This document shows, piece after piece, positions 10,278 to 22,042 of a stretch of 64,000 bases of DNA. Each line of letters opens with the position of its first letter. The stretch's first letter is position 1. A model generated the notes under the pieces. The model was not told where the DNA came from. It worked only from the letters and a program-made list of their open reading frames with translations, and did not search any database. A program made the position numbers and the translations under genes. This DNA comes from Bradysia coprophila (lineage: Eukaryota; Arthropoda; Insecta; Diptera; Sciaridae). The stretch covers positions 1,472,614 to 1,536,613 of the forward strand of contig NW_023503751.1 of assembly GCF_014529535.1 (NCBI RefSeq), in the 5' to 3' direction.

Positions 10278-11289
10278 ATGAAGATAATTTCAGTATCAAA
10301 AATCGTTCTTGACTTGAACATGACACACTAATTCGGATTTTTTTTAGCATTCTTCGCTTGCGCGTCTAATACATTTAAAACTATCTGAACAATTCATATG
10401 TGTATGGAGTTGGTTCTGTACTGATTGGATCTAATTGTTAAAGAGCAGTGCAGCCGTGAAATAAATAAACGAGCATTTTTGTGATGTGATGTATCTTTAT
10501 GGTCGAAGAAATGAAAATTAAAAAAAGTCAGAATTCAAAGAAAATCGTATAATAGTCATTAACGTAAGTATGGACGAAAACGGGAAAAGTCCAAGGTTAC
10601 GTGTGAATTTTTGCGAAGCCTGAAGGCAACCATTCAACAAAATTTAAGATCAGCTAACATTTTGGTATATATTTAAATGAAGATTACCACTGTCTAGATG
10701 GCTAATTTTGTAAAATGAAAAATCTACTCACATGCTCAAGGTCATTACTTGCACCAAACTCACTATCAGTTTCGGGAGTTCTTATACACCTTATAACAAC
10801 CGAAGGTCGGCGTATCTGACTAGAAAAATTTGCTTTCTTTCGATTTAAATGGCGAAGCAGTTGGTCCACTTGGCAATGAATTCAGACGTTGTTCGTTTGG
10901 CGAATCGCCGGGGTGTGCAGTTTTCACTCTTCAGAAGTATTTTGTAAAAAAAAGTTAAATTTGATTAATTTGTATAAAACAATGAGTGGTGAGTATTTAT
11001 TTATCGTAAGCCATTTAATTCAAATAAACATCGAACCTCGATCATCGAGTCTATTGTGGAGATGGAGAAAATGTGCCGGTGTTCGTGTTCATGTAATTTT
11101 CTATTGAACGGACACATGTAACTATCCGGAATTTATTTTTGCGAAATGAGTCGCGTGTGCAAATAATGTGTATCCTTGCCTTGGTATCTGGGATACCGGG
11201 AAATTTTTTGGCCGAAAACCGGGATACCGGGAAATCCACCAAAAGAAGACGTAGAAAAAAATTCGCCGAAGGCGATTTTTTTTGTGTTA
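10278..11289. other. No gene seen
   Basis: Non-coding, AT-rich. Around 11139-11200 the words GCGAAATGAG, GTGTGCAAATAATG and GGGATACCGGGAAA recur in altered order and orientation at 13600-13650, so 11.14-13.65 kb may once have been one larger repeat unit. Confidence 0.45.
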
Positions 11290-11735
11290 CCATGAAGCGG
11301 GAAGCCAGGGGAAATCGAAATTGACGGGAAATTGAAATTGACGAAAAATCACAATTGATGGGAAATCATACTGACCGAGTAAACGAACTCACCGGGAAAT
11401 CGAGCTCACCGGGAAATTGAAATTGAGGGGAAATCACACTGACCGAGAAATCGAACTCACCGGGAAATCGCAATAGACGGGAAATCGAAAAAACAGGAAA
11501 TCGAGAAAAAACGGGAAGTCGAAAAAAACGGGAAATCGAAATAGACGAGAAATCAAATTTACTGGGTAATTGACTAAAAAAACGGAAAGTCAAACTCACC
11601 GGGAATTGAATTGAAACAGACGGGAAATAGAACTCACTGGGAAATTGGAATAGACGGGAAATCGAAAAAAAACGGGAAGTCGACAAAAACGGGCCATCGA
11701 AATAGATGAGAAATCCAACTTACCGGGAAATTTAA
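11290..11735. repeat. Degenerate short tandem repeat (GGGAAATCGAAAT-like)
   Basis: About 20 imperfect units of roughly 18-24 bp, such as CGGGAAATCGAAATAGACG and CGGGAAATCGAACTCAC. Long frames across it on either strand are products of the repeat and not genes. Confidence 0.75.
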
Positions 11736-11742
11736 AAAAAAT

Positions 11743-13140
11743 GAGCCATCAGAACAGTCGGAGCGTTTGCTGCGACTGAGCCCCGTACGAACCCGTATAT
11801 CTATTGCGTACGTGACTCTAGTGCGTCTGTCACCCTACTTTGACCGTAGACCTATTGCACCCGTAAACGTAGTTGAAGTCATATTATTATGAAATGTGTA
11901 CATCTTAGAAATTGCGCATAGCGCAATTACGAAGCCCCGTACGACGTTCCTTTCAAATGTAACACAAATTTCAAGTTAACATACAATTTTAATTTATTGG
12001 CCTTACTCCAACGACCCAAATTTTTTTTTTTTCAACAGTATTCTATTCGGCCTTCGATTACTTTCCAAATGAAACAAAAATTCGGAAAATCGTATGAAAT
12101 TTACTCGAGTTATATGCAAAATACACTTAGGGCCGAGTAGCGGCCTTAGTCCCAGGACCCAAATTTATTTATTTTTTCAACAACATTCTATTCGGTGTTC
12201 GATTACCTTTCAAGTGAAAAATAAATTAGGAAAATCGGATCAAATTTACTCGAGTTATATGCAAAACACACTTAGGGCCGTGGAGCGGCCTTAGTCCAAG
12301 GACCCAAATTATAAATTTTTTTCCACAACATTCTATTCTGTGTTCGATTACCTTTCAAAAGAAACAAAATTTAGGAAAATCGGATCAAATTTACTCGAGT
12401 TATATGCAAAATACACTTAGGGCCGAGGAGCGGCCTCAGTCCAAGGACCCAAATTTCAAACATTTTTCTCACCACATTCTATTCGGTATTCAATTACCTT
12501 TCATATAAGACAAAAACTAGCAAAATTGGATGATATTTACTCGATCTATACGTAAAATACACTTAGGGCCGAGGACCCAAATTTAAAACGTTTTTCGCCA
12601 CATTATATTCGGGCTTCGATTACCTTTCAAATGAAACAAAAATTACGAAAAAAGGATGAAATTTACTCGAGTTATATGCAAAATACACATAGGGCCCTAG
12701 TTGCCTTTCACTTCTAGGGCCCTAACTCACGGTCCATTCACCCGATTTTAATAAACTTTTTTTTCCTGGATCGGTATCGACAATACCTATCTTTTGCCGT
12801 TTCATTTGCATTTCCATCGTTTTTTTTGCCGTAAATATCCCCAAAAGACCTTAAAGCACTTAGGCGGCCCTAACTCACGAAGGGCCGACCCAAATATGCC
12901 CATCTTCGAACTTAGCCTCACTATTTTGATTATCTTTCAGTGAAAAAAAAAATTTGAAATCGGATTCGATTTACTCAAGATATCGACGTGACGGACAGAC
13001 GGACAGACAAAATTTTTATTGCGGATTCGCTATCTATGAACATAGGCAAACACTTTGCCCTTACCGTCTGCTTCGAATTCCATCAATTACACACGGCATC
13101 GTAATCCTATAAGCCCCTTTGTACTTCGTACGGGGCTAAA
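11743..13140 (-). mobile_element. Family B hairpin element, apparently full length
   Basis: It runs from the 3' terminus (GAGCCATCAGAACAGTCGGA) to the 5' hairpin (AAGCCCCTTTGTACTTCGTA, CGGGGCTAA), about 1.4 kb. Five diverged CTTAGGGCCGAG-type units lie at about 12120-12690. The (GTCY)n tract reads ACGGACAGACGGACAGACA at 12990-13009. There is no coding capacity, so it is a non-autonomous element. Confidence 0.7.
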
Positions 13141-13189
13141 AACAGGACATCGATTAAAACTGGAAATTGACTCGAAATGGCTGAGAAGT

Positions 13190-13510
13190 CAGAAATAGAA
13201 TGTTTTAAAATTATAAAATCGCAAAAATTTCTCGCTCGCTCCGCTCGCTATCATCCCCTATCTTCTCATTTTTCGCATGCGCTAAGACGTGACAAATATT
13301 TCGCTGAGAAGTCCGAAATAGAATTGTACAAAGTAGAAAATTGAAAAATTTTCTCGCTCGCACCACTCACGATCACTTCATATCTTATCAAAAATTACAG
13401 ATGCTGAACGTCATAGATTTAGGGTCGTAGTCAGAGAATAGAATATTTTCAAAGTACAAATCGCTAAAATTTTTCGCTCGCTCCGCTCATGATCATTAAA
13501 TAACTTCACA
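13190..13510. repeat. Three ~110-bp direct repeats with CTCGCTCG motif
   Basis: AAAATTTCTCGCTCGCTCCG at 13226 recurs in similar form at 13346 and 13468, each preceded by a GAAATAGAAT-like word and followed by ATCA(C/T)T. No coding potential is visible. Confidence 0.55.
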
Positions 13511-14549
13511 TTTATAATATTTTTCGTTTCATTATCTCAGCTATTGTATTGCCTGCCAATTAATTCCAGCAGCCTGGGCCTGCGACATCTACAAGTGCGA
13601 TTTTGGATACCGGGAAAAAAACATTATTTGCACACGCGAAATGAGTGCATGGTGAGCTTGAACATAGTCATACTACACAATGAAATTTTCTTGTTGCTTG
13701 TAGAGGACAGTCCAATGATTAATAATCACATAAAATGAAAATCGAAAGTTCCGCAAAAATTTAAAAAAAAATCGGATTTTTTAAAAATAGCTGCCCTCGG
13801 TGAACTTTGACTGCTGATATGTACTACTTCTTCTTCTTCTTCTTTTTCAGCCTGTTTCTATCCACTGCTGGATGTACGCCTCTCCAACTTCTTTCCATTT
13901 CGTACGATCCATTGCCATTTGCTGCCAGTTTGTACCTGCAATATTCTTAATTCCGTTTGTCCATCTCTCTCGTCTTTTATATGGTCGCCAGTTCATGATC
14001 TTTTTGGTCCAACGTTCGTCTGTCCTTCTTGCAATATGTCCCGCCCAGCTCCATTTCAGAGATGCTATTCTTTCCATGACATCAACGACCCTGGTTTGTT
14101 GTCGAATCCATTGATTCGTCATTCTGTCTCTGAGTGTTATTCCAAGCATACTCCGTTCCATGGCTCTTTGTGTCACTCTCAATTTATCTTCGGATGCTTT
14201 CGTTAAAGTTAACGTTTCCGCTCCATAAGTGAGCACTGGAAGGACACAAGTGTCGAAAACTTTGCGTTTCAGACAATTATTCATTTTGCTTTTGAAAATT
14301 AGTCTGAGTTTTCCGAACGCTGCCCATGCAAGACCAATCCTACGTCTTATTTCTGCAGTTTGGTTGTCCAGACCTAACTTCAGTTTATGTCCTAGATATA
14401 CATAGCTGTCGACTCGTTCAATGACAGTGTCACCAATTTTGATTTCTCTATCGTCCCTGATGTTGGTCATGACTTTGGTTTTCGATAAGTTCATCTTGAG
14501 GCCAAATTTGCTTGCCTTTTCACTTAACTGTTGTAGCATAAGCTGAGCC

Positions 14550-15459
14550 TAGAGCGCTGCGCCGTTCAGCCAAGCCGATGCCGCCGCCGAAAAAGCACAT
14601 CAGCCGTAACCGCCGCCGATATCCCTCTCAGCCGCCTCAGCCGTGTTAAAAATCGGCGGCGGAAGATGGCTTGCGAAAGTTTTGGTTTTAATACAGTTTG
14701 GGAGAATTTTGCAGCAATTTTTTTCGTTGGCTTACAAAATTGTACGCACCTGTCGACTGGTAGAGGGCAGTACAATAAAGTCATGAATGTACTACATGTG
14801 AAATGGTAAAACGTGCGCGTGTTGTAGTTGTAGTACGAGTAAGATCAGCTTAAACAGCTAAAGCCTTTGTTGAATGTTTGATTCCATTTTTAAATAGAAG
14901 CGGTTTCGCCTATTTCATATGAAACAAATATCTCTGTAACTGACTTCTGACTTGCGTACTTCTATGAGATTTGATTCGATTGTAACAATACAGTACAGTG
15001 AACGACATCTCAAATGTCTCACTGTCAAATTTTTCTGAGAATTTTATTGTGTCATTGCAAATTCACAATGACATTCTCTGAAAAAAATGACAGTGAGACA
15101 TTTGAGATGTCGTTCACTGTAGTACAAAAGTGAATATCGTCAGGTATTTTGATTTGGGACTCATTGTGGATTCCAAATGATTCTACACAAAATGTGTTTA
15201 ACAAAAGAGGACCTAGATTAATTTCATTTCAGCTGGCGATCGCGTGCCTAACAAAAATTCCGAATATGAAATATTAGTCCTTTATTGGTGAAACAAATTT
15301 TGTGTGGAATCATTCACTTTTCTTCTACTGTATTTTAATTTTGTTATTCAGCCGGCTGAGCCGGCTAGCCGCCATAAATATCATACTAGCCGGCCGCCGA
15401 AGGGTGTCGGCTACGTTTTAGCCGCCAAGTGTCCATCGGCTGAACGGCGCAGTGCTCTA
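14550..15459. mobile_element. 910-bp hAT-type MITE in the LINE
   Basis: Both ends share the terminal inverted repeat TAGAGCRCTGCGCCGTTCAG. The 8-bp target duplication GCTGAGCC is present at 14542-14549 and 15460-15467, and the LINE protein frame resumes across one copy. GC-rich ends with GCCGCCG repeats (14575-14650 and 15355-15425) enclose an AT-rich middle that holds a family D MITE. There is no transposase. The 8-bp duplication supports hAT ancestry. Confidence 0.9.
14996..15119. mobile_element. Mariner-type MITE (family D), second copy
   Basis: Terminal inverted repeats CAGTGAACGACATCTCAAAT and the complement, flanked by TA on both sides, 124 bp. It is the sister of 6745-6869 in the opposite orientation and is nested inside the hAT-type MITE. 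Confidence 0.85.
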
Positions 15460-17157
15460 GCTGAGCCTGACCTAGATTCACTGCTATCGGTACAATGTCA
15501 TCAGCGAAGCGGAGATTGCTCAGGTACTCTCCATTTATATTTATTCCCATTTTACTCCAGTTTAACTTCGTAAAAACACTCTGCAGAATCGCCGTGAATA
15601 ATTTCGGTGAAATAGTGTCACCCTGCCTTACACCTCGGCCGATTCTGAATTTCTCCGTGCTCTTATGAGAAGTAGCATTTTTGTACACATATCGAATTGT
15701 GTTGGAGTACCTTGAGTCTACTCTACATTCGTCTAATGCGTCCAATATCGACCATGTTTCCACTGAATCGAAAGCTTTTTCGAAGTCTATGAATAGCAAG
15801 ACTATGTCGATGTTGTATTCACGACACTTCTCAATAAGCGTTCTCATCACCTGCAAATGGTCGTTTGTGCTGAAACCAGATCTGAAAGCAGCTTGTTCAA
15901 CAAGTTGGTAGAAGTCGAACTTGTTAGTGTTCCTCTTCGTAATGATTTTCATAAACAACTTGTAGAGTGTTGACAATAGGCTTATGGGCCGGTAATTTTC
16001 CAGCTTTGTTATGTCTCCTTTTTTATGCAGCAATGTAATTACCGCATTTTCCCAGGCTTCTGGTACTTCTTCCCATTGGAGACATTGATTAAACAAAGCC
16101 GTGATTGCCTTTAATAATGAGTCTCCACCTAGTTTAATGGCTTCCACTGGAACACCATCTTCTCCGGGAGACTTTTTGTTTTTCATCTTGGCTACTGCAG
16201 CTTTGACTTCATCAACAGTTATGTCGGGCATATCCTCCGATCCCCCGTTTCTTATTATTGGTCTATCTTCGGTTTCTTCCGTTGGACTCTGTCTTGCTGA
16301 AGAAAACAAATTCTCATAAAATTCTGTTGCAACGTTTAATATCGCATTTCGATCCGTTTGGATCGTTCCTGTTTTGTCTCGTAATTTGAAGATTTCTTTT
16401 TTGGCGTTTGTCATTTTTCTCCGTAGGACTTTCATATTGCAGTTAGCTTCAATTATGTTTTGAGCCAATTGGACATTATATTTTCTTTCATCCGATCTCC
16501 TTGCTTTGTTGATACTTTTAGACAGGTTCCGGTATTCCACCGAATCTCGTACTCCGGTTTTTACCAACTCTGCTCTGCTTGCGATCAGGTCTAGTGTTTC
16601 TCTGCTGAGTTTTGATTCTTTCCCTTGGACGGATTTGCATTTGGATTTCATGAATCCCATTATTCTATCGACGATTTTGGTATTCAATTCGTCCAATGTT
16701 TCACATTGATTGTTGACGTTGTCTAATTCGGCAGTCATTTTCGTAGCAAATTCTTCATTTTGTGTGTAAAGCCGTTGTACGTCAATCCTTTCACATTTTT
16801 GAACTAGTTGTGATCTTTGAAATCTGGTATTTTAAGTGACTCTTGCACGAACCATTCGGTAATCACTACCTGCTGAAAAATTGTTTAGGACCGTAACGTT
16901 CTTAACGGTTGACTTACAGCCAGTTATAATGTAATCGATCTCATTTTTCGTTACACCATCTGCACTAGCCCAAGTCCATTTCCGTTGAGGCTTTCCGGCA
17001 AAAAATGAATTCATTGCGTACAAATTGTGTTGCTGTAGGAAGTTGAGTAGAGCATTTCCACGCTCATTTCTTTGGTCGTTGCTAAAACTACCAATAGAAA
17101 CTTCGGAGTCTTCTTCTCGTTTTCCCAGCTTCGCATTGAAATCACCGATTAGATATT

Positions 17158-17429
17158 GGTACTACTAGTACAGTAGAATTGGACAAGGTCTATCTATGTT
17201 CATTAGCCTTCATAACGATACCAAAACATGTCATGCATGTGTCTAGATAAGTATCCTCAGCAAGTGTATTTTTGCACATAAGTCGTCCCACTAACCAATG
17301 CTAGAAGGGGCATACACTTTTGGTTACTTTTCAATTTCATTTTTCGCCATTTCACAGTAATTGTTTCACAGTTACCAATGTTCATTTACTCAAAAAGATT
17401 CAACTGTTTATTTTCTCATTCTCCTGCAG
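17158..17429. other. Gap before LITAF exons; upstream exon not found
   Basis: A short polypyrimidine run and CTGCAG acceptor end the stretch. No start-bearing upstream exon for the gene at 17430 could be recognised; it may have been displaced or destroyed by the LINE insertion on the left. Confidence 0.4.
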
Positions 17430-17731
17430 CTCCGGAACAATATGTAGCAAACAATTATGTCTATGACTCCCAACCGATAACAGTAACATGTTTCAATTGC
17501 AGAAGCAAGGTCGTTACGAAAACCTTTCGATCAGCGAATACAGTTTGGTGTTATCTGTATGAGTTTGAAATGATTTAAAATTTGTGATCGACTTTTATAT
17601 TTTACACACAATTTTTTTTTCCTGAAAATGTTTCAAACAGATGCGGCCTTTTCGCACTATGTTGCTGTCGAGACGTGGAACATCGTTGTCCCCAGTGCAA
17701 TGTCATTCTCGGAATATACAAGGGGTGTTAA
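17430..17731 (+). CDS. LITAF-domain protein, last two exons (partial)
   Basis: Exon 17430-17556 follows a CTCCTGCAG acceptor and encodes a proline-containing lead and the first zinc knuckle (QPITVTCFNCRSKVVTKTF). A GTATGAG donor at 17557 and an AAACAG acceptor at 17640 define an 84-bp intron, and phase is kept across it. Exon 17641-17731 encodes the second half with CCCRDVEHRCPQCNVILG and a stop at 17729. LITAF domains coordinate zinc through two such CxxC motifs flanking a membrane-inserted hydrophobic stretch and act at endosome and lysosome membranes. Here the hydrophobic stretch is short (WCYLCGLFALCCC). No initiator exon was found, so the gene may be a partial or decaying copy. The domain call is firm; function is by family only. 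Confidence 0.75.
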
Positions 17732-17883
17732 CTCCTCATTGTCGATTGCTGTTGAGATGTGTACCTCAAAATTTTTGTAATTTTTACATAAAACGGTAAC
17801 ACAATATAAAATTTTGGGTTTTGTCTACTTAAAAACAATCTACAACTCCTGACCAAATCTAAAACCTGAGTTTACTTTAGTTT

Positions 17884-19274
17884 TTAGCCCCGTACGAAGT
17901 ACTGGGGGCTTATAAGATTAATATGCCGTTTGTAACACGTCGAATTGGAAGCAGTCAGTAAGGGCAAAGCATTTGGCTATGTTCATAGATGACGAATCCG
18001 CAATAAAAAAAATGTCCGTCCGTCCGTCCGTGACCCCTCTAGCTTGAGTAAATCACAACCTTTTTTCAAAATTCTTTTTTTCCCCGATTGGTATCGACAA
18101 AAGTAAGGTCAAGTTCGAAAATGGGCATTGTAGAGTCGGCCCCTCCAGAGCTAGTGCCCTATAGGTGTTTTTCAGTCTTTCGACGATATCTACCGAAATA
18201 CGCACGCAATAGCTGCTTGTGATATATCAAGACGTATTGACGAGTAGAACAAAGTTGCTGAACATTGTTTTTGGGTAAGATGCAACGCGGGCTTGTTGGG
18301 AGGGCTCAAAGGTCGTTACTCGGCCCTAAGTGTTTTTTGCACATAAATCGAGTAAATCTCATCCGATTTTGCTAGTTTTTGTTTCATTTGAGAGATAATT
18401 GAATGCCGAATAGATTGGTGGCAAAAAAAGTTTTAAATTTGGGCCCTTGGACTAAGGCCGCTACTCGGCCCTTAGTGTTTTTTGCACATAAATCGAGTAA
18501 AACTCATTCGATTTTGCTAGTTTTTGTTTCATTTGAGAGATAATTGAATGCCGAATAGAATGATGGCAAAAAAGTTTCAAATCTGGGCTCTTGGACTAAG
18601 GCTACTCGGCCCTAAGTGTTTTTTGCACATAAATCGAGTAAATCTCATCCGATTTTGCTAGTTTTTGTTTCGTTTTAGAGATAATTGAATGCCGAATAGA
18701 ATGATGGCGAAAAAAGTTTCAAATTTGGTCCCTTGGACTAAGGCCGCTACTCGGCCCTAAGTGTTTTTTGCACATAAATCGAGTAAATCTTATCCGATTT
18801 TCTAATTTTTGTTTCGTTTGAGTGGTAATTGAATGCCGAATAGAATGTTGGCAAAAAAAGTTTCAAATTTGTGCCCTTGGACTCAGGCCGCTACTCGGCC
18901 CTAAGTGCTTTTTGCACATAAATCGAGTAAATTTTTGTTTTATTTGAGAGGTAATTGAATACCCAATGGAAAGTTGGCAAAAAATTTTGGGTTTCTAAAA
19001 TAATGTCGTAAATTGTTGGTTTTATTTGAGAGGTACTTCGTACGGGCTTTCGTAATTGCGCTATGCGCAATTTTAAATATGAACACTTTCAGTAAATTTG
19101 ACCATGCCCAACTTGACTTGCATTTTGGTAACAGACGCATTAGAGGGTTGTAGACGTATTAGGGTTCCGGGCGTATTACGGCTATGGACGTATAATGGTT
19201 ACGGACGAAATAGGATTACGGGTCGTACGGGGCTAAGTCGCAGCAAACGCTCCGACTGTTCTGATGCCTTGTTT
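17884..19274 (+). mobile_element. Family B hairpin element, full length with five tandem units
   Basis: It has a hairpin (TTAGCCCCGTACGAAGTAC / GGGGGCTTATAA), the GTCCGTCCGTCCGTCCGTG tract at 18014-18032, five CTTGGACT(A/C)AGG-CGGCCCTAAGTG units at about 18300-18950, the TTGCGCTATGCGCAATTTTA palindrome and the terminus GCTCCGACTGTTCTGATGCC. The tandem units are the same as at 8846-9463, in the opposite orientation. Confidence 0.7.
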
Positions 19275-20236
19275 TATTGCGGATTCGTCATCTATGAACA
19301 TAGGCAAATGCTTTGCACTAACCGTATGCTTCTAATTCGACATGTTACAAACGGCATATAAGCCCCCAGTACTTCGTACGGGGCTAAAAAATGTCCATCC
19401 GTCTGTGACCCCTCTAGCTTGAGTAAATCACAACCTTTTTTGAAAATTCTTTTTTTTTCCGATTGGTATCGACAAAAGTAAGGTCAAGTTCGAAAATGGG
19501 CATGGTAGGGTCGGCCCTTCCAGAGCTAGGGCCCTATAGGTGTTTTTCAGTCTTTCGACGATATCTACCGAAATACGCACGCAATAGCTGCTTGTGATAT
19601 ATCAAATGAAAGGTATTGACGAGTAGAACAAAGTTGCTGAACATTGTTTTTGGGCAAGATGCAACGTGGGCTTGTTGGGAGGCCTCAAAGGTCGTTACTC
19701 GGCCCTAAGTGTTTTTTGCACATAAATCGAGTAAATCTCATCCGATTTTGCTAGATTTAGTTATTATGGAAGGTTATTGAATAGAAAGAGAACGTGGTGA
19801 AAAAAGTTTCAAATTTGGGCCCTTCGACTAGGGCCGCTTTGTGGCCCTATGTGGTTTTTGCTCATACATCGAGAATATTTCATCAAACTTTGCTACTTTT
19901 TGTTTCGTTTGACAGATAATTCAATAACGAAAGAAAATTGGTAAACAAAAGTTGTAAAGTCCTAAAATTACATCGTAAACTTTTGTTTTATACGTGAGAA
20001 GTACTTCGTACGGGATTTTGAAATTGCGCTAATCGCAATTTTAAAGATGAACACTTACAGTTAATTTGCAAAAATAGGCAATAATGCCAAGTACGCAATA
20101 AGATTACGGGAGCATTTTGATAACGGACGAATAAGGGTTCCGGGACTATTAGGGCTACGGACGTATAATGGTTTTGGGCAAAATAGGTTTACGGGGCAGT
20201 CGCAGCAAACGCTCCGACTGTTCTGATGCCTTGTTT
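19275..20236 (+). mobile_element. Family B element with its hairpin end inverted
   Basis: Bases 19275-19388 are the first ~115 bp of a family B element in minus orientation, ending in CGGGGCTAA. They are followed at once by the (GTCY) region onward in plus orientation (ATGTCCATCCGTCTGTGACC) and the rest of an element to 20236. The result is hairpin ends facing opposite ways around 17884-19388, which points to a nested insertion or local inversion. Confidence 0.55.
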
Positions 20237-20337
20237 TTGTAGAGAACAGACTGAAGAAACGAAACAAAATTCTTAGATTTCACTTCATAAATTTTTTGAA
20301 AAAAGTAAGTTGAGCTTAAAATTGTGACTTCCTTTTT

Positions 20338-20411
20338 GCTCGCCTCGTTGGTCGAGTTGGATTTATAAACCAGAGGTTGCTAGTTCAAGCCCAGCTGTGG
20401 ACATTATGAGC
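20338..20411 (+). repeat. tRNA-like module 2, second copy
   Basis: The sequence matches 6262-6335, with GTTGGTCGAGTTGG as the A-box region and AGTTCAAGCCC as the B-box. Confidence 0.5.
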
Positions 20412-21058
20412 AAAAATGCTTTCACTTCAGATTTTGATGTCTAGTATGTTTCACTAAATGAAAATTAAAGTTTGTTGGTTTCACCAGAGTTCACAGGAAC
20501 TCACAATTCTCGTATTGTTGTTTACAATTTGATTTTGTATCAACATCAACTATGTAGTATTTTCAGATTGCTGATCTAATAAAACTCAAATCAAATATAA
20601 TGTCTCCAATTCCCAATTCACCAAATCAAGGGAAAAATCTCACTGTATTTTTGGTATCATTTACGTTCCGAGCGCAAGGTCATCAGTTTTCGCTGGCTAT
20701 TTTTAAATACCATGTGTCGCTTTTTCCTCTTCTGAACACGCGTTGTATTTATTTTTAATTCACTCTCTCATTCGAACATCTCCAAACTGTAGATGGTAAT
20801 TGTACCCGGTTGCAAATAATAACAGGAAATATTTTCGTGGTAGATTCCGTTGTATAATGTTGAAGAAACGAAAATAAAATCATTTTCACCATTCGCAGTT
20901 CAACTTTGTGATCGAAAAACAGCGTCGTTACGAAACGTCTTCACGTTAAATTTTGTAAGACGATGAATTAGTAAGGATAGCGACCCAAGAAACTTCTTTT
21001 CCAGATTAATGTAAAAGCAAATGTTATCATAATGAATTGATTATTTCGAGTGCAAATA

Positions 21059-21127
21059 GCATCGTCAATCGTTAGAGCACAATGAACTCATGCCCTATGG
21101 GTCCCGGTTCGACTCCCGAAGTGAACA
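21059..21127 (+). repeat. tRNA-like module 1, third copy
   Basis: The sequence matches 7379-7446, with the B-box GGTTCGACTCC and A-box-like TCGTTAGAGC. It lies about 330 bp upstream of the glutamate receptor start. Confidence 0.5.
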
Positions 21128-21175
21128 TGCTCTATGATTTCTTACAATAATTTCGAATTGATAGATATTCAAAAA

Positions 21176-21452
21176 AATACGTATGCCCGAACAACAGGCC
21201 CATCGGCGGCAAAGGTGCAGGAGTCCATGAATATAATATACATTCAACCCACTTAATCTATCTATCTATTCGACACTGTTTGCAACAAGGCACTACAGTC
21301 CATACTTATTTCCATGACAATTTTATCGCACGCAGGTGGTAGTAGTTCATAAACGATCAGTTGAAAAAGATCATTTTTTGCATGAGAGTCTAATATTATT
21401 CACGCAATTGATGTGATTATTTTGCGTAGAAAATTCTAAAATAAGGCAGAAA
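21176..21452. promoter_or_regulatory. Upstream region of the glutamate receptor gene
   Basis: Non-repetitive DNA between the family C repeat and the start codon at 21453. I see no convincing TATA box or initiator, so the promoter is only placed by position. Confidence 0.25.
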
Positions 21453-21916
21453 ATGGTGAAATTATTCTCAGTTCATTTGTTTTTTATTGCGATTTTTCTG
21501 TGCAATGAGAATTCAGCACAAGGACAGACGTTGAAAATAACGGCAGTGATAGTAAGTCGGAAAAATTTAGTAAAACTTGTAATAGTTTTGGTTTCTAATT
21601 TTTTTTTTCAATATCATTTGTAGAATGAGCCGTACGTGATGCTAAAACAGTCGGTCAAACCTCTTACCGGAAATGATCAATTTGAAGGCTACTCAATTGA
21701 TTTGATAGATGAAATATCCAAAATACTCGACCTCAACTATTCAATTCAACTGGCTCCCTACAATAGCGATAAAAGAACAGGCGCATGGGACTGTATCGTT
21801 ACGGAGTTAATTCAACATCACACTGATATCGCAATCGGCGATCTAACAATCACATCTGAACGCGAAGAAGTGGTTGAATTTTCAACACCATTTATGAATA
21901 CAGGCATCTCAATACT

Positions 21917-22042
21917 GTAGCGTACGAGTGGTGTGCAACAATGTAGAAATATTTCGGTGCTTCTACATTAGAACCAAACACTCACATGTACTTGTGTGAA
22001 CGTTCGAAGTTTCGTTCTTGCAAAACACTCGTACGTGTCTTT
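21917..22042. mobile_element. Possible small MITE that introduces the receptor stop
   Basis: Imperfect inverted ends (GCGTACGAGTGGTGTGCAA at 21921 and TTGCAAAACACTCGTACGTG near 22019-22038) flank about 85 bp. Its left end lies exactly at the premature stop after GISIL. No clean target duplication was found, so the call is tentative. Confidence 0.35.

Larger units (their letters stand above)
13823..17157 (-). pseudogene. RTE-like LINE (APE endonuclease plus reverse transcriptase), 5' truncated and interrupted
   Basis: On the minus strand the endonuclease tail starts near 17157 with LIGDFNAKLG, then RKWTWASADG, NEIDYI and GSDYRMVRA at 16832-17023. After a frame break the reverse transcriptase occupies 16738-15468: MKNKKSPGEDGVP, LENYRPISLLSTLYKL, LFIDFEKAFDSV, GVRQGDTISPKLF and the catalytic box LRFADDIV near 15500. 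The text is cut by a MITE at 14550-15459 and resumes at 14539-13847 with KMNLSKTKVM, LTYGAETLTL and WSWAGHIARR, ending at a stop at 13847. The 3' tail is a GAA-rich run (13826-13850). Such an order and tail fit RTE-clade elements. Related truncated copies lie at 49256-50195 and 55173-55681. Confidence 0.9.
20236..21175 (+). mobile_element. Family C repeat, second copy (no left arm, no MITEs)
   Basis: It is near identical to 6160-7490 except that the two MITEs at 6433-6696 and 6745-6869 are missing, giving clean empty sites near 20520 and 20550. It contains tRNA-like module 2 (20338-20411) and module 1 (21059-21127). The right end stops at GATAGATATTCAAAA; the inverted left arm seen at 5590-5800 is absent. 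Confidence 0.7.

Noticed and set aside
11366..11686. 106-residue minus-strand frame rich in Ser and Phe
   Set aside because: Translation of the degenerate GGGAAATCG repeat.
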